DNA from: Methyloceanibacter caenitepidi
Lineage (GTDB): Bacteria; Pseudomonadota; Alphaproteobacteria; Rhizobiales; Methyloligellaceae
Length of the DNA: 64,000 nucleotides
NCBI RefSeq assembly: GCF_000828475.1
Contig: NZ_AP014648.1
Location: forward strand, 620,001 to 684,000
Reading direction: 5' to 3'
Positions within the stretch are counted from its first letter, which is position 1. Every line of letters starts with the position of its first letter. The notes under the pieces were generated by a model. The model saw nothing but the letters and a program-made list of their open reading frames with translations, ran no database searches and was not told where the DNA came from. Below are positions 40,427 to 48,278 of this stretch, in pieces. The position numbers and the translations under genes are program-made.

Positions 40427-43314
40427 TGCCCGTTGTGACGATGCCCGACGGTGTGCCTGTCGCCTTTCCCGACGACATGCCGCCGGAGCAAATTCGGTCG
40501 CTGATCGAACAGAAATTCCCCGACGCGGCCGCACAGGCGAGCGCCCAGCGCCCGCAGCTTGATCTTGAGGTCGAGCAGCCGGGCGTTGCGGGGGAGGAGC
40601 CGGGCGTCGGCAATGTCTGGCAGGGCCGCATGGGCAACAACCCGCTCACGGCGGGCATCGGCGCGGTGTTCGATCTGTTTGGCCCGGCGGCGTCCTCGCG
40701 CGGCGCCATTGAGGGCGTCAGCGATCTTGCATCGGTGGCCAATCCCGTCGGCGGGGGGTCGCTTGCCCGAATGCTGCCGAAGGCCATGGATCAGATATTC
40801 GGCCCGGCCGACGAGATGTCGCCCCGCGAGAACCTGGGGCGCAACGTCGTTCGGTTGGGCACGAACGCGATCATCCCGGCCGCCGGCATGGCGGGCAACG
40901 TGGAGCGCGCTGCCCGTCCGGCGGCCACGTTTGCCGGTCGCATGGGGCAGAAGCTCATGGAACCGTATGCTGTCAACCCCGGCCGCGCCGTGGCTGGCGA
41001 TGTTGCGGGCGGCGTCGGCGCCGGCACCGGTATCTCGGCCTACGAGGAGTACGCGCCGGAGAGTGTTCAGGAGAGCGGGTGGGATCCTGTAGCGAAAACG
41101 GTGGCCGCCCTTCTCGGCGGTGTCGGCGGCATCACGGCGATGCAGGGCGCGCGGGGCGCGGTCAATACGGCGCGGACGGGCGTGAAGTCTCGCCTCGGCC
41201 TAGACAATGAAACGACGCTTCCTGTGAACGAGGCGACCGGTCAGTTCTTCAAAGCCGATGAAGTGAACGAGGCCGCTAAGTTCGTTCAGGAGGGCGCGAG
41301 CGATCCGGAAGCTGCCGTCCGTACGATGCGCGAAACCATTTCGCAGCTCGGCGACGGGCCGCTGCCGACGACAGGCCCGCTCACAAACGATGTCGGCATG
41401 CTTCAGATGGAGGGCGGTCTGCGCCGGAGGGGGCCGAAGCCCTTCATCGAGCGCGACCGCGCCGTAGACACCGCGGCGTCGGCGCGCACGTCGGCGCTGG
41501 CGCCTGAAGGGTCCACGGGCCGCGATGCGACCGACTACCTTGAGAACGTGCAGCGCGAGCGCGTCGGCCAAGCGCAGATGGAGGAGCGCAACGCGCAAGA
41601 GGCGCAAGATTTGCTGCGGCGGACCCGCCGGCAGGAAGCCGCGCCGTTGCAGTCCATGGCCGGCGAGGGTGGCCGCGCAGCGGCTCGCATCGACGAAACT
41701 GTTGTCGACCAGACATTGGTGCCGACGCAGGAGCGCATGTCGGCGAACTACCGGAACGTCGATCCGGATCGCAGCGCCGTCGTGGACGTGTCCGAGTTGG
41801 TCGACCAAGCTGACGCCGTGCGCGCGAGCCTCGGCGACCTGAACGACCCCGCCAAGGTGCTGCCGCGCGGCTTATTGAACCGTATCGAGAACACGGTGCC
41901 CCCGGAGGATTTCCGTGTCAGCCCGGACGGCACCGCCGCGCGGCCAGTCGCGGAGACCAGCATCGGCGATATCGTCGAGGTCATGCCGGAGATGTCGGCG
42001 ACGATCTCCCGCGCGCAGAAGGCGCAGAACTACCGGCTGGCCGACAATCTCCGCTCGCTTCGCGACAGCATGAAAGGGGTTGTGGCCGATGCCGCCGAGC
42101 AGGGCGATGAGGCCGCGCAGCGGTTCATGCAGGCCGACGAGGACTTCGCCGCGACCATGGGGCCGACATTCAAGCGTGGCCCCGGCGACGAAGCGCAGAA
42201 GTTCCGGAAGGACTTCAACCTCGACCGCCACAATCGCTCTACGACGCCGCCCTCGGCTACCGCCGACAGGTTCCTCCGCCCCGGCCAGCCGGAGAAGGCG
42301 CAGGCGCTCAACCGCATCTTCGACCAGGCCCCGAATCCGGAGGCCGGCCGTCAGGCAGTGCGCGACTACCTTCTCTCCGATCTGGCCAACAGCGGCGCGA
42401 TCGACCCGCAGTCGGGCGCGTTGTTGCCGCAAGTCATCCGCCAGTGGCGGCAGCGTTGGGGCGCGTCCCTCGACGAGTTCCCCGAGATCGGCCGGGAAGT
42501 TGACGACCTGATCGGCCGCGCGCAGCGAGGCGCCGACATGGAGGGTGCTGCCGAAGATTTGGTCCGTACGGCGCAGCGGGGCGTGGAAGAGGCTCAAACC
42601 AACACGGGCGCCCTTCGTTTCGCGCTCGGCAACGACCCGGAGCACATGATCGGTCAGGCGTTGTCGTCTGGCGATTCCGAGCGTGCGATCGGCTCGTTGG
42701 TCAATCTGACCGAAGGCAACCCGTCCGCTCGCGCCGGCCTGAAGTCGGCCCTGGTCGACTATCTCGTGAAGACGAAGACAACCTCTGCCGTGGGCAAGAC
42801 GACCGACAATACGCGGCCGGTCTCGTTCGCCAAGCTCGACGATCTGTTCAAGAAGCACGAGCGCGCCCTGGCCCAGGTGCTCGAGCCGGAGGAGATGAAC
42901 CAGCTCCGCCAGGTTCACAAGATGCTGTCGATCTCCAAGCGAGACGTGCAGGCCACGACGGGCTCGCAGACGGCCGAGAGGCTGTCGTCCGGGCCGATCT
43001 CGGAGCAATCTCTGTTCCCGCTTGAAGCCGCGTTGCGGCTCAAGTTTGGCATGCTCAAAGGCGGCGGCATCATGTCGATCATCAAGAAGGCGCTCCGTCA
43101 GATGAAGGGCAGCGAGACCGATAACGTCGACCAATTGATGCGCCAGATGGCGTTCGACCCCGAGCTCGCACGGCATCTTCTGACACGTCAGGTCGACGTG
43201 GGCGGCAAGGCGTGGAATGCCAAATTGAACCGCCTGATCGCCTACGGTGCGGGTGCCCGCGCGATCGAGGAAGACGGTGGTGAAGCCCCTCCGCCCGAAG
43301 AGAGCCAAAATTAG
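40426..43314 (+). CDS. Internal virion/ejection protein D (large)
   Basis: A 962-residue helical protein. The first about 35 residues (VTMPDGVPVAFPDDMPPEQI) are a widespread N-terminal module of phage virion and ejection proteins. An Ala/Gly-rich, possibly membrane-inserting part lies around 130-220. The C-terminus carries DNA- or partner-binding-looking helices. No lysozyme or transglycosylase motif is recognised, unlike T7 gp16. I start it at ATG 40426. Confidence 0.7.
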   Translation: MPVVTMPDGVPVAFPDDMPPEQIRSLIEQKFPDAAAQASAQRPQLDLEVEQPGVAGEEPGVGNVWQGRMGNNPLTAGIGAVFDLFGPAASSRGAIEGVSDLASVANPVGGGSLARMLPKAMDQIFGPADEMSPRENLGRNVVRLGTNAIIPAAGMAGNVERAARPAATFAGRMGQKLMEPYAVNPGRAVAGDVAGGVGAGTGISAYEEYAPESVQESGWDPVAKTVAALLGGVGGITAMQGARGAVNTARTGVKSRLGLDNETTLPVNEATGQFFKADEVNEAAKFVQEGASDPEAAVRTMRETISQLGDGPLPTTGPLTNDVGMLQMEGGLRRRGPKPFIERDRAVDTAASARTSALAPEGSTGRDATDYLENVQRERVGQAQMEERNAQEAQDLLRRTRRQEAAPLQSMAGEGGRAAARIDETVVDQTLVPTQERMSANYRNVDPDRSAVVDVSELVDQADAVRASLGDLNDPAKVLPRGLLNRIENTVPPEDFRVSPDGTAARPVAETSIGDIVEVMPEMSATISRAQKAQNYRLADNLRSLRDSMKGVVADAAEQGDEAAQRFMQADEDFAATMGPTFKRGPGDEAQKFRKDFNLDRHNRSTTPPSATADRFLRPGQPEKAQALNRIFDQAPNPEAGRQAVRDYLLSDLANSGAIDPQSGALLPQVIRQWRQRWGASLDEFPEIGREVDDLIGRAQRGADMEGAAEDLVRTAQRGVEEAQTNTGALRFALGNDPEHMIGQALSSGDSERAIGSLVNLTEGNPSARAGLKSALVDYLVKTKTTSAVGKTTDNTRPVSFAKLDDLFKKHERALAQVLEPEEMNQLRQVHKMLSISKRDVQATTGSQTAERLSSGPISEQSLFPLEAALRLKFGMLKGGGIMSIIKKALRQMKGSETDNVDQLMRQMAFDPELARHLLTRQVDVGGKAWNAKLNRLIAYGAGARAIEEDGGEAPPPEESQN

Positions 43315-43316
43315 GC

Positions 43317-43345
43317 TTGCTTGGAATGTAGAAATCTGAGAAATT
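43317..43345 (+). promoter_or_regulatory. Promoter/motif copy upstream of lysis genes
   Basis: TTGCTT (43317-43322), 17 bp, GAAATT (43340-43345), with TGTAGAAATCTGAGAA at 43327-43342. A TTTGTCGGGGATT string follows at about 43346, also found near 15394. It probably drives the lysis cassette that starts at 43383. Confidence 0.55.
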
Positions 43346-43382
43346 TGTCGGGGATTCCAAAAACACGAAATTCGGAGCACCG

Positions 43383-43889
43383 ATGAGCCGACTAGCAAAG
43401 AGCGCAGCAGTTATGGCCGCGGCCGTCGCCCTTGTGGGCGCCTGGGAAGGTCTTCGGACAAAAGCTTACCGTGATGCCGTCGGTGTCCCGACGGTATGTT
43501 TCGGTGAAACCCGCGGCGTCAAGATGGGCGACCGATATACGGTTGACGAATGCAAAGCCATGCTCGGGGACGGCCTGGCCGATTTCGAGCAGGGCATTCG
43601 GAAGTGCCTGAAGGCCCCCGATCGCATCCCCGACAAGACCTACGTTGCGTTCCTGTCTCTCGCCTACAACATCGGCCAATGGGGTTTTTGCAAGAGCTCG
43701 GTCGCACGCTACGTGAACGCCTACGCTGACAGTCACCGGATGAGCGATCTCCGCCGGGCATGTGACCGGCTACTCGCTTTCAACAAGGCCGGCGGCCGAA
43801 AGCTGCAAGGGCTCGTGAACCGTCGCAGGGACGAGCACCGGCTTTGCATGGAAGGCACCCGAGAAAAAACCGTCACGGGGGTCGAATGA
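43383..43889 (+). CDS. Endolysin, SAR-type lysozyme (GH24)
   Basis: A 168-residue lysozyme with the T4/P21-type catalytic triad E22-D31-T37 (WEGLRTKAYR, then DAVGVPTVCFGET). Residues 1-20 (MSRLAKSAAVMAAAVALVGA) form a weakly hydrophobic signal-arrest-release segment, so export can happen through Sec and activation upon membrane release. FLSLAYNIGQWGFCKSS is the second family block. It leads the lysis cassette; the stop overlaps the next start (ATGATG). Confidence 0.9.
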   Translation: MSRLAKSAAVMAAAVALVGAWEGLRTKAYRDAVGVPTVCFGETRGVKMGDRYTVDECKAMLGDGLADFEQGIRKCLKAPDRIPDKTYVAFLSLAYNIGQWGFCKSSVARYVNAYADSHRMSDLRRACDRLLAFNKAGGRKLQGLVNRRRDEHRLCMEGTREKTVTGVE

Positions 43890-44335
43890 TGTTCGGTTCT
43901 TGGGGCGGTGTTTTGGATCTCTGGCACGCGGTGTCGGCCTTCGTATCGGCGGGCTTCGTTGGCGGGCTTGCAGCGGCCGTCGGGTTCGGGGCCGGCGCCT
44001 TCTACTTTTCGCGAAACCTGATCGGCTTTGTGGCTGCCGCGGCTATCGGCGTTCTGATCGTCGGTGGCGTCGGCTGGTCGTCCGCCATGGATTTGCGGGC
44101 TGCAACAAAAATCGCGCAGCTCGAGGCTGAGAAAGCCGCAATCCAACGCGACTTCGACATCGCGAAGCTCGCGGCCGAAGCCCAGGAAAAGATCGTCGCA
44201 GAGCAACAGGAAATTTTGATCGACAACGAGGCCGTATTCGACCGCCTCAACGACGCCATCGCGAAGCATGCCGGCGGCAACGACGAGTGCGTGATCTACC
44301 CGGACGAATTGGAGGCCATCAATGAGATTCGCTAA
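43886..44335 (+). CDS. Inner-membrane spanin-like protein with extra membrane segments
   Basis: A 149-residue protein. Residues 12-65 contain two or three hydrophobic helices (FVGGLAAAVGFGAGAFYF, FVAAAAIGVLIVGGVGW); residues 75-115 are a periplasmic-type coiled coil (KIAQLEAEKAAIQRDFDIAK) as in Rz. Normal i-spanins have one N-terminal helix. The extra segments suggest a holin-like part joined to the spanin. The downstream lipoprotein gene overlaps its end by 14 nt, as with Rz/Rz1. Confidence 0.68.
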   Translation: MMFGSWGGVLDLWHAVSAFVSAGFVGGLAAAVGFGAGAFYFSRNLIGFVAAAAIGVLIVGGVGWSSAMDLRAATKIAQLEAEKAAIQRDFDIAKLAAEAQEKIVAEQQEILIDNEAVFDRLNDAIAKHAGGNDECVIYPDELEAINEIR

Positions 44336-44612
44336 AGCACTTGCCGTATTTGCTCTCGCGGTTGCCCTCGGCGGCTGCATGGTAAAGGGCCCCAGCGCCC
44401 AGCCATTGGCCGTAAATCTGCCGAAGGCCCCCAGCTACTACCGGGCGTGCTTCGAAAAACTGACCGACATCCCGATCGAGAAGCTGTCGCGCGAACGTGT
44501 CGTGCTGCTCGTGGCCGATCTCCGCAAATCCGAAATGGCCAAGAGCCGGTGCGGCAAGGACTTGCTTGCTTGGTACAGCACCGTCCGCGCGGCCTACATG
44601 AAAGCGAAATAG
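44322..44612 (+). CDS. Small lipoprotein, outer-membrane spanin candidate
   Basis: A 96-residue protein with a lipobox (FALAVALGGCMVKG, Cys 19). It overlaps the spanin-like gene in another frame, the arrangement of Rz1-type subunits. The mature part is less Pro-rich than classical Rz1 (one PKAPSYYRACF), so the role is likely but not certain. Confidence 0.65.
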   Translation: MRFAKALAVFALAVALGGCMVKGPSAQPLAVNLPKAPSYYRACFEKLTDIPIEKLSRERVVLLVADLRKSEMAKSRCGKDLLAWYSTVRAAYMKAK

Positions 44613-44616
44613 TCCA

Positions 44617-45192
44617 ATGGAAACCGTCGCTCTTTCCGTTCTCTTTGCCGTGCTCAACCGCCTCCGTGGGTGGGTCGGCATCCTTGTGTGGCTTGCCGCG
44701 GGGGCGTTCGGGCTCATCGTGTGGGCCCTGACCGGCGAGTGGATCGCTGCGGCTGCAGCAACCGGCGCCTTCGTAATCGGCGAGAGTTGGGGCTGGACGA
44801 AATGGATCCGGTGCACCCCCGGCCACTTCACGCAGAAGCAATACGACGTTCTGTTCTTGGACGATGACACGGGCAAGATAAATGGCACCTATTGGCTTGC
44901 CGAGCTGATAGCCCCGGAGCGGAAGGACTATTGGGCGCACTGTTTCCTCGGGGCCTACCTGCGCGGCTTGTGGTGGTGGCTGCCGGTCTTCGGCGTGCTG
45001 GCGTGGTTCGGCCTTGTCAATTTCGTCGACGGCGCGGTGTCCGCAGCGGCTCTCTCGTTCGCTTTCCCCGTCGTCTATTGGCTGGCCTACCGCCTGCCGG
45101 AAATCTTTGGCCTTCGATACCTCATGCGCGCCGAGATCATCTACGGCGCGATCTACGGCGCCGTGCTCGGGCTCACGCTGTTTGGGGTTTGA
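44617..45192 (+). CDS. Multi-pass membrane protein, unknown
   Basis: A 191-residue protein with about five hydrophobic helices, Trp-rich (LRGLWWWLPVFGVLAWFGLV), and a conserved-looking soluble loop (CTPGHFTQKQYDVLFLDDD). It is between lysis and lysogeny genes. Superinfection exclusion or lysis control are possible roles; nothing in the sequence decides. Confidence 0.6.
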   Translation: METVALSVLFAVLNRLRGWVGILVWLAAGAFGLIVWALTGEWIAAAAATGAFVIGESWGWTKWIRCTPGHFTQKQYDVLFLDDDTGKINGTYWLAELIAPERKDYWAHCFLGAYLRGLWWWLPVFGVLAWFGLVNFVDGAVSAAALSFAFPVVYWLAYRLPEIFGLRYLMRAEIIYGAIYGAVLGLTLFGV

Positions 45193-45235
45193 ATCATGAC
45201 GAGACGCTTCACAGAACGATAGAGGGGAGACCACA

Positions 45236-45640
45236 ATGCCCGTACCAATGCCATCTGCCGTCGTACTGATTGTCTGCAAGACTGTTCTGCTCCCCGCCGA
45301 CCAACACGATGCGAACTCCAAATGGACGGGCTACGAAAACCGCACATGGGCCATCGAGAACTCGATGATGCAGTGCCGGCGGCTTGAAGTCCCGCTCTAC
45401 GACCAGTCCGAAGCCATGGGCGCGGCGGCCCAGCCCTTCAACCAGCAGCGCTGCCAGCGTGCTTCGCTCATGCTTGGCGTCGAATGGGATCAAGCCCATA
45501 AGAGTTCCAGCTACCGCTTCTGGCGGGTGGCCTGCCCGGTGCCGATCGTCGACACGCGCACAGGCGAAGTGATCGCCTGGAAGATGCCGGAATGCGGGCA
45601 CCGCGACACGGTGATTTGCGAAGTCGATTCGGCGATTTAG
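45236..45640 (+). CDS. Small hypothetical protein, Cys-containing
   Basis: A 134-residue protein with four Cys spread over its length and an N-terminal hydrophobic stretch (SAVVLIVCKTVLL). No family is recognised. It is the last plus-strand gene before the lysogeny control region. Confidence 0.55.
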   Translation: MPVPMPSAVVLIVCKTVLLPADQHDANSKWTGYENRTWAIENSMMQCRRLEVPLYDQSEAMGAAAQPFNQQRCQRASLMLGVEWDQAHKSSSYRFWRVACPVPIVDTRTGEVIAWKMPECGHRDTVICEVDSAI

Positions 45641-45670
45641 CCCAAACTTCCGAGGATCGTCTCAGTAAAA

Positions 45671-45778
45671 TTCTACACGCAAAGCGCATGCGCCCTCTTG
45701 ACTATGACCAAAATACTAATTATGTCGGGTATTGACGAATGATACGAAATTCACAGATAAAGACAGGGACCAAAACCG
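45671..45778 (+). promoter_or_regulatory. Repressor promoter region
   Basis: Contains TTCTACA (45671-45677), TTGACT (45698-45703) with TATGTC (45721-45726) 17 bp on, and TTGACG (45732-45737) with AGATAA 17 bp on. GGTATTGACGA (45728) resembles GGTATTGTCGA in the early control region (13281), a possible shared operator for the downstream repressor. Confidence 0.5.
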
Positions 45779-46258
45779 GTGATTCGGAGAAACTACGTCA
45801 ACCCCGCACCAAAGGGCCTGCCCGACGGCGCCCCGCGGGATGCAGTCAAGATAGACTTCGCCAACCGGCTCCAACGGGCCCTCGTGAACAAGGGCTGGAA
45901 CCAAAGCGAGCTCGCCCGCCGGGCTTCCGAGAAACTGCCCCGCGGCAAGACCATCGGCCGCGACATGGTATCTCACTATGTTCGTGGCGTCGCCTTGCCC
46001 CGGCCGGCGCAACTGGAAGCCTTGGCCAAGGCCCTTGGCGTCGAGCCTTCCACACTGCTGCCCACGTCGCCGTCGGCCGCCGACAAGCTGCCGGCTGCCG
46101 ATATGAAGGCGTTGGAGAACGGCAACGTGTGGCTCCGGATCAATCAAGGCGTCCCTATGACGAAGGGACTACTCATCCTCTCAATCCTCAACGGGCAATA
46201 CGAAGCGGCTGCCGAATTGCTCAAAAGCGCGATGGCCGAACACGATGAGGATAAGTGA
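45779..46258 (+). CDS. XRE-family phage repressor (CI-like)
   Basis: A 159-residue protein. Residues 25-82 are an HTH_XRE domain (FANRLQRALVNKGWNQSELA, ..VSHYVRGVALPRPAQLEALA). The C-terminal part (about 95-159) is a short helical region and lacks a LexA-type peptidase motif, so RecA-stimulated self-cleavage is not expected. GTG 45779. The excisionase-like gene starts within its last codons. Most likely the lysogeny repressor. Confidence 0.78.
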   Translation: MIRRNYVNPAPKGLPDGAPRDAVKIDFANRLQRALVNKGWNQSELARRASEKLPRGKTIGRDMVSHYVRGVALPRPAQLEALAKALGVEPSTLLPTSPSAADKLPAADMKALENGNVWLRINQGVPMTKGLLILSILNGQYEAAAELLKSAMAEHDEDK

Positions 46259-46589
46259 GTTCGCAGATGCCTGTGGGGTATCCATACGAACGATCGAGCG
46301 CGCGGTGGCCGCTGGCCGATTCCTCCCCAAAACACGCACAGCCGGCGGCCACATGCGCTTCGGTGTCGAGCAGGTCGAGGAGTTCAAACGATGTCGCGTA
46401 AGGCGCGGAAAACGCCCTGGATGGACACCAGAGACGGCCGCTGGGTCGTCAAATGGTGGGACCGCGACACCCAGCAAACCCGGTGCCTCTCACTTCGCAC
46501 GTCAGACGAAACTGAAGCGCGAGAACGATATGCGGCTTTCCTCGTCGAAGGCGAAGCGATCTTTAAGCCTCGAGGAAATGATGGAATAA
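46245..46589 (+). CDS. xis: Excisionase-like MerR-type HTH protein
   Basis: A 114-residue frame. Residues 1-50 are a winged HTH of the excisionase/MerR type (MRISEFADACGVSIRTIERA, AGRFLPKTRTAGGHMRF). The remaining 64 residues read through the integrase gene in another frame, a 199-nt overlap, and look like an out-of-frame translation (low complexity, basic). It probably controls excision or int expression. Starts within the repressor gene's end. Confidence 0.7.
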   Translation: MRISEFADACGVSIRTIERAVAAGRFLPKTRTAGGHMRFGVEQVEEFKRCRVRRGKRPGWTPETAAGSSNGGTATPSKPGASHFARQTKLKRENDMRLSSSKAKRSLSLEEMME

Positions 46590-47497
46590 CGGTCTCTCGG
46601 ACGCTCGACGACTATTACACCGAGCACGTCTGCGAGACCGACGACGCCGGCAAGCCCAATTGCGCCGACACCGAGCGCCAGGCCATCGCCATCCGGCACC
46701 TGAAGAACTACTTCAAAGACGTGCTTCTCTCCGATGTCGATATCCCTATGTGCCGGCGCTATGCGGCAGCGCGGCGGGAAGGCTCGATCGGCGGCGATCG
46801 TTTCGGCCACCGCAGGAGAGGCGGGAACGGGACCATTCGCAGGGAACTGAATGTCCTCGTAGCGGCCGCGAACCATGCCTTGCGCTGGAAGCGGACGACT
46901 CAAGACAAAATGCCGTCGATCGAGCTCCCCGAAGCCAAGACCCTCGGGCAGGATGAGGAGGCGCCTTTCTACACGAAGGCCGAGCTTCGACGCCTGATCG
47001 ACGCGGCCGAGGACGAGCTGAAGTGGTTCATCGAGTTGGCCTACTGGACCGGCGCGCGGCGGCGGTCCATCTCAGAGTTGGACCGGTCGCAAGTGAGCTG
47101 GGAGCGGAAGCGGATCCTGCTGCAGAAGCCGGACAAGAAGGCCACTAAGAAGCGCCAGCCCATCGTGCCGATCCTGCCCGAAATGGAGCGTCCGTTGCGG
47201 GCCCTGTGGGATGCGTCGGAAGGCCGGACCCGCCTGTTCAGCAACATCGACTTCTACGTCCGGTTCAAGGCCCTCTGCATGGCCCAAGGGCTGGCCGATC
47301 GGGCGCACCCGCACCTGATACGCCACAGCCGGGCCACCCACCTGCTGCAGGACGGCGTGTCGCTCTATGCCGTGTCCCGGCTGCTGGGCGACACCATGGA
47401 GACGATCGAGCGGGTCTATGGCCATCACAGCCACGAGAATCTAGCGGAGCAAATTGGGGGATCGAATGCCAGAGCAGACGACCACGTTGCCGCGTAG
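46391..47497 (+). CDS. int: Tyrosine-family integrase
   Basis: A 368-residue tyrosine recombinase. N-terminal arm/core-binding domain to about 190; catalytic residues R223-225 (TGARRRSISEL), H308-R311-H312 (HPHLIRHSRATHLL) and nucleophile Y343 (TIERVYGHHS). The usual LGH is LGD. It ends 255 nt before the tRNA-Arg fragment, the standard int-att arrangement. Confidence 0.95.
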   Translation: MSRKARKTPWMDTRDGRWVVKWWDRDTQQTRCLSLRTSDETEARERYAAFLVEGEAIFKPRGNDGITVSRTLDDYYTEHVCETDDAGKPNCADTERQAIAIRHLKNYFKDVLLSDVDIPMCRRYAAARREGSIGGDRFGHRRRGGNGTIRRELNVLVAAANHALRWKRTTQDKMPSIELPEAKTLGQDEEAPFYTKAELRRLIDAAEDELKWFIELAYWTGARRRSISELDRSQVSWERKRILLQKPDKKATKKRQPIVPILPEMERPLRALWDASEGRTRLFSNIDFYVRFKALCMAQGLADRAHPHLIRHSRATHLLQDGVSLYAVSRLLGDTMETIERVYGHHSHENLAEQIGGSNARADDHVAA

Positions 47498-47669
47498 CAA
47501 AGCCGCCGAAGGGTACGGCCGCTGCCAGGACTGCGACGAGGATTGCTGGGGCCTCGACCACACCTATTGCTGGCTCTACGACCCCGCCAAGGGGCTTTGC
47601 CCGTGGCTCTTTCCAGGGCTGACATTTCCGCCTAGAAATGACTCGCATAACAGTGCAGTTACACGTTGA
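47466..47669 (+). CDS. Small Cys-rich protein after integrase
   Basis: A 67-residue protein overlapping the end of int by 32 nt. CQDCDEDCWGLDHTYCWLYD and GLCPW hold five Cys plus a His, a possible zinc site. A GGGGGA RBS precedes ATG 47466. Role unknown. Confidence 0.4.
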   Translation: MPEQTTTLPRSKAAEGYGRCQDCDEDCWGLDHTYCWLYDPAKGLCPWLFPGLTFPPRNDSHNSAVTR

Positions 47670-47734
47670 TTTTGTCGGGAATTGTCGTTTTTGCACCCGG
47701 CGTCGGCCCTAGAAAAACAAGGACTTGGCCAAAA

Positions 47735-47741
47735 TTCTACA
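47735..47741 (-). promoter_or_regulatory. TGTAGAA motif copy next to att site
   Basis: Minus-strand GAATGTAGAATTTTGG, 12 bp before the att core. It may be an arm or regulatory site linked with the integrase gene. Confidence 0.35.
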
Positions 47742-47752
47742 TTCGCTACACG

Positions 47753-47800
47753 GCCCTCCGAAGGCAGAGGTCACAAGTTCGAATCTTGTCGGGTGCGCCA
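47753..47800 (+). other. attR: 3' part of tRNA-Arg(CCG)
   Basis: Matches the 3' part of a tRNA: anticodon loop CTCCGAA (anticodon CCG), 3' anticodon-stem strand, variable loop, T-arm (ACAAG, TTCGAAT, CTTGT), acceptor strand CGGGTGC, discriminator G and CCA. The 5' half is missing and upstream bases do not pair with the anticodon stem beyond three positions, so identity begins at 47753, in the stem next to the loop. The intact gene should lie beyond the left end on the plus strand. Confidence 0.85.
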
Positions 47801-47920
47801 CTAACAGGGTCCTCCGCGGGCCAAGGCGCCCGCAAGCAGCGCTGTTCCCAGGCGCTACAAGGGGGACGCGTTCGAACGCCTCCGAAGGCTGCCGAGGTCG
47901 TCGCGATCAGGAGGGCCGTT

Positions 47921-48235
47921 GTGAGATCGTTTCTCTTGGCGATCGGTTTGGTACTGTTACCGGCCTCTTCAATCTGTGCCACCCAGGATCAGAACGCCGA
48001 GGCCAAGGCCGCCCTGTTGGCCGCCAGCTGTTCGGGATGCCATGCCAAGACCGAAAGCGAAGACGGGTTTCCATCGATCTACGGGCGTCCGGCAGCCGAG
48101 ATCCGCGACTTGCTTCTCTCTTTTCGATCGGGCCAGCGCGAAAGCACGGTGATGAACCGGCTCGCTAAAGGCTACGACGACAAGGAAATCGAGCTTCTAT
48201 CGGGCTACATCGCCGCACAGGGGACCGCGCATTGA
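47921..48235 (+). CDS. fccA: Cytochrome c subunit of flavocytochrome c sulfide dehydrogenase
   Basis: A 104-residue small c-type cytochrome with a signal peptide ([20 protein letters not shown]) and one CSGCH haem site, plus an axial-ligand-type Met near [16 protein letters not shown] 47921 has a GAGG RBS. It directly precedes the flavoprotein subunit. The pair oxidises sulfide in the periplasm and passes electrons to cytochrome c. Confidence 0.85.
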   Translation: MRSFLLAIGLVLLPASSICATQDQNAEAKAALLAASCSGCHAKTESEDGFPSIYGRPAAEIRDLLLSFRSGQRESTVMNRLAKGYDDKEIELLSGYIAAQGTAH

Positions 48236-48278
48236 TGCTGAAGGACGGCCTCACTTCCGTGCATGGGCGCGCGTCCGC

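Larger units (their letters stand above)
1..47800. mobile_element. Temperate podovirus-like prophage (left end outside window)
   Basis: The region contains a complete phage gene complement: replication, packaging, virion, lysis, repressor, excisionase and tyrosine integrase. The right boundary is the tRNA-Arg(CCG) 3' fragment at 47753-47800, after which typical chromosomal genes begin. The leftward early operon is still running at position 1, so the left boundary and the intact tRNA must lie upstream. Structural gene order and the internal-virion and tail-hub proteins resemble T7/P22-type podoviruses, but the integrase and repressor show a temperate phage. No phage RNA polymerase gene is seen, so host polymerase probably transcribes everything. 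All core genes look intact except the primase-helicase at 13414-15315. Confidence 0.93.

Noticed and set aside
47753..47800. Complete tRNA-Arg gene
   Set aside because: Only the 3' part is present; upstream bases do not supply the D-arm, acceptor strand or full anticodon stem.
47666..47920. N-terminal extension of the cytochrome gene
   Set aside because: The extension runs through the tRNA fragment; the GTG at 47921 with signal peptide and RBS is the real start.
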